From NCBI RefSeq assembly GCF_003339815.1, contig NZ_PPTT01000017.1, positions 1 through 64,000 of the forward strand: a stretch of DNA of 64,000 nt. The letters are read 5' to 3'. The translations under genes were made by a program, and so were the position numbers. The stretch comes from Eggerthella sinensis (GTDB lineage Bacteria > Actinomycetota > Coriobacteriia > Coriobacteriales > Eggerthellaceae). The notes beneath the pieces were generated by a model. That model ran no database searches, was not told the origin of the DNA, and saw only the letters and a list, made by a program, of their open reading frames with translations. Below are positions 61,996 to 64,000 of this stretch, one piece after another (position 1 is the stretch's first letter; the number at the start of each line of letters is the position of its first letter).

Positions 61996-62011
61996 GCAGC
62001 ACGCGAACGAA

Positions 62012-62027
62012 TGTTTCACGTGAAACA
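62012..62027. other. parS chromosome-segregation site 3
   Basis: TGTTTCACGTGAAACA, perfect parS palindrome inside a longer perfect dyad (CGAA at left, TTCG at right). It fills most of the 62-bp gap between the convergent nitroreductase and GH30 genes. Confidence 0.95.
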
Positions 62028-62057
62028 TTCGGTGGGGGCGCCCGGGGCGTACGGCAC

Positions 62058-63416
62058 TCAGGATGCCGACGCCAGCTCGTCCCGGTCCCAGGTGAACGTG
62101 GCTATGGCGTGGGCGGGAACCTCGACGCGGGCGACGTGGGGGCGCTCGGCCACCTCGAACTGCGCCGCGCGATCGGTGCGATTGAGGGCCACGAGCACGC
62201 GTTGCCCGTCGGGGTTCACGAAGCCCGCGCACTCCATGGCGTCGTGGTAGCGCGACACGAGGAAGCGTCGGGCGCCGGGGCGCACGAACCGCGACACGTG
62301 ACCGAGGTAGTAAAACGAGCGGTTCACCACAAGCTCTTCGGCATCGCGATCGTACATGAGCGGGGCCTCGCAGAAGTTGCCCACGTGGTTGGGGCCGCCG
62401 CGCTCGTCGAGCAGGAGGTTCCAATCGATGAAGCCCTGCGCGCCCGCGTTGAGGTGGCCGAGCAGGGCGTGAGCGTACTGCTCGGCCTTGCGTTCCTGGG
62501 TGGCCTCTTCGGCGCGGTCGCGCGAGTATTCCACGCATCCCTCCGTGAACAGGAGCTCTTTGTTGGGGTAGGCTTCGGCCACGGCCCGCACCTGCTCGAA
62601 GTGGTCGCCCGCGTACCAGTGAAACGCCACGCCGTCGAAGGCGGCCGCGTCGTCGGGATGGGCGAACACGGCTTCCACGCGGTCGAAGATCCGATCGGTG
62701 TTGTGATCCCACGCGAACAGCTTCACGTCGGCATGCCCCGCCGCATCGAGCGCCGGCCGCAGATACCGCGCGCCGAACGCGGCCTCCTCCTCGGGCGTGA
62801 ACAGGCACGAGTCCCACGTTTGCCGCGCCATCGGCTCGTTCTGCACGCTCATGCGGCCCACGCGCACGCCCTCGTCCGCGTACGCGCTCACGTAACGCGC
62901 GAGCAGACGCGCCCACGTCTCGTAGTGCGAGCGGCGCAGATGGCCGCCGCCGTTCATCATACGGTTGCTCTTCATGAACGCCGGCGGGCTCCAAGGCGAG
63001 GCCAGCAGCTCGAGCGCGGGGTTCGCGGCCAGGCCGCACTGGATGAACGGGAGCAGCAGCCGCTTATCGCGCGCGAGCGAGAACGAGCGCAGCGACCGGT
63101 CGAGCGGCCGCACGTAGGCGTAGTTCCCCAGCGCGAAATCACAGCTTTGAATGTGGGTACGGCACAGCGAGTACGCGTTGCCGCCCGCCGCGGCATCGCC
63201 GAAGCATAGCGCGATGAACCGATCCTGCTCGGAAGGCGGCAGCTGCGCGAACACGTACGCGCCGGCCTCGGTGAACGCGCCGCCGAACCCGCTGATGCGC
63301 TGGTACGTGCGATCGGGGCGGCACACCACCAGCTGCATCTCCGCGCGCTCGTCGCGCCGGAAACCCACCTCGCTGCGGCGGAAGGCGCCGCGTTCGTCCG
63401 TGATCCACCCGCGCAT
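62058..63416 (-). CDS. Glycoside hydrolase family 30 enzyme (glucosylceramidase-like)
   Basis: 452 aa. GFGGAFTEAGAYVF near the start, SPWSPPAFMKSNRMMNGGGHL, acid/base Glu194 in SVQNEP and nucleophile Glu292 in FTEGCVE are all conserved; a C-terminal beta domain closes the protein. No signal peptide, so it acts inside the cell, on an imported beta-glucoside or glycolipid. GGAGG precedes the ATG, 11 bp after the alarmone synthetase gene. Confidence 0.92.
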   Translation of the reverse strand: MRGWITDERGAFRRSEVGFRRDERAEMQLVVCRPDRTYQRISGFGGAFTEAGAYVFAQLPPSEQDRFIALCFGDAAAGGNAYSLCRTHIQSCDFALGNYAYVRPLDRSLRSFSLARDKRLLLPFIQCGLAANPALELLASPWSPPAFMKSNRMMNGGGHLRRSHYETWARLLARYVSAYADEGVRVGRMSVQNEPMARQTWDSCLFTPEEEAAFGARYLRPALDAAGHADVKLFAWDHNTDRIFDRVEAVFAHPDDAAAFDGVAFHWYAGDHFEQVRAVAEAYPNKELLFTEGCVEYSRDRAEEATQERKAEQYAHALLGHLNAGAQGFIDWNLLLDERGGPNHVGNFCEAPLMYDRDAEELVVNRSFYYLGHVSRFVRPGARRFLVSRYHDAMECAGFVNPDGQRVLVALNRTDRAAQFEVAERPHVARVEVPAHAIATFTWDRDELASAS

Positions 63417-63427
63417 GGCAACCTCCG

Positions 63428-64000
63428 CTAGTCGTCCGCCTCGAGTGCGCGGGCGAGAATCTGCATGCGCGCCTCGACGTCCTCGATGATGCGGCTACAG
63501 TCCTTCAGCTCGTCGTACGAGTCGATGCCCTGCACCTCGCTCACGGACTTGTACTTCAAATCGTGTTCCAGGCTGGCCCAGAAATCCATGGCGATGGTGC
63601 GCAGCTGCACCTCGACGGGAATGAGCTCCTTGTTGTCGAGGAAGTACACGGGAATGCGCACGATGACGTGCAGGCTGCGGTAGCCGTTCGGCTTCGGGTT
63701 GTAGATGTAGTCCTTGATCTCGACGATTTCCAGGTCGTCCTGCTTTTGCAACAGCTCGAGCAGGTTGTACACGTCGTGGATGTACGAGCAGATCACGCGC
63801 ACGCCGGCCACGTCCATGATGTAGCGCTCAAGGTTCTCGAGCGTGGGTTCCTTGCCGTAGCGCTCCAGCTTCTCGAAGATGCTGGCCGGCTTCTTGATGC
63901 GCGATTCCACATGATGGATGGGATTGCGATGCTTCTTGAGGTTGAGGTCCTGGTCGAGAATTTCGAAGCGCACCATCATCTCGCGCATGGCGGCCTGGTA
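63428..64000 (-). CDS. Small alarmone (p)ppGpp synthetase, 5' end outside the window
   Basis: The last 190 residues of a RelA/SpoT-type synthetase lie here; the frame is open to the end of the window, and the ATG at 63988 is not the true start. NPKPNGYRSLHVIVRIP and EVQLRTIAMDFWASLEHDLKYK are the synthetase signatures of single-domain enzymes of the YjbM/YwaC type. It makes pppGpp/ppGpp from GTP and ATP. No hydrolase or regulatory domain is visible. 11 bp before GH30 in the same direction. Confidence 0.9.
   Translation of the reverse strand, partial: YQAAMREMMVRFEILDQDLNLKKHRNPIHHVESRIKKPASIFEKLERYGKEPTLENLERYIMDVAGVRVICSYIHDVYNLLELLQKQDDLEIVEIKDYIYNPKPNGYRSLHVIVRIPVYFLDNKELIPVEVQLRTIAMDFWASLEHDLKYKSVSEVQGIDSYDELKDCSRIIEDVEARMQILARALEADD

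Overview
The window looks like chromosomal DNA of an anaerobic gut actinobacterium of the family Eggerthellaceae, most probably Eggerthella (E. lenta or a close relative). The grounds are high G+C, many Tat-exported lipoprotein flavoproteins of the fumarate/urocanate reductase superfamily, membrane-anchored LuxR regulators beside them, a molybdopterin respiratory operon, an aldehyde:ferredoxin oxidoreductase-type tungsten enzyme, and a PHP-domain enzyme ending a C-P lyase operon, a combination I recall from E. lenta. The species call is inference. Three perfect 16-bp parS centromere sites (20155, 51790, 62012) suggest the window lies in the origin-proximal part of the chromosome. I saw no rRNA, tRNA, CRISPR array, insertion sequence or prophage.

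Layout. 1-3.2 kb: polar amino-acid ABC importer (ATPase, permease with an extra extracytoplasmic domain, lipoprotein receptor). 3.3-7.0 kb: anion permease and a remarkable single-ORF fusion of a K+ channel, an ECF-S-like membrane domain and a ROK sugar kinase. 7.3-17.7 kb: complete phosphonate uptake and C-P lyase operon phnD-C-E-E-G-H-I-J-K-M-L plus a PHP phosphodiesterase; phnD carries an in-frame TGA. 18-24.5 kb: Fe-S aldo/keto reductase, LysR regulator with divergent TDT-family permease, an EAL/degenerate-GGDEF protein, UspA and a TSUP permease. 24.6-33.6 kb: pxpB-pxpC-accB-accC-DUF1445, a PucR regulator, then aminotransferase, ornithine cyclodeaminase-like protein and pxpA; together these can be read as a split, biotin-dependent urea-carboxylase-like lactam or amide-utilising system.

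33.8-37.9 kb: Tat flavoprotein with divergent LuxR, and a carboxymuconolactone decarboxylase-like protein. 38.2-43.4 kb: molybdopterin oxidoreductase operon (Tat Fe-S protein, TorD chaperone, catalytic subunit, Fe-S subunit, NrfD anchor). 43.8-45.9 kb: divergent aldehyde ferredoxin oxidoreductase. 46-53.7 kb: NifU-like protein, an unknown protein, LuxR regulator, multi-cluster ferredoxin, threonine aldolase, aminotransferase and DUF2871 membrane protein. 53.7-60.9 kb: a mirror-image module flavoprotein/LuxR::LuxR/flavoprotein. 61-64 kb: HxlR regulator with divergent nitroreductase, GH30 glycosidase and the 3' part of a small alarmone synthetase.

The biology is mostly anaerobic respiration and scavenging: exported flavoprotein and molybdenum reductases, apparently each under a dedicated membrane LuxR regulator, plus uptake and breakdown of phosphonates and of lactam- or amide-type amino acid derivatives. 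Each flavoprotein/LuxR divergent promoter contains its own distinct direct or inverted repeat, a good candidate for a private operator.
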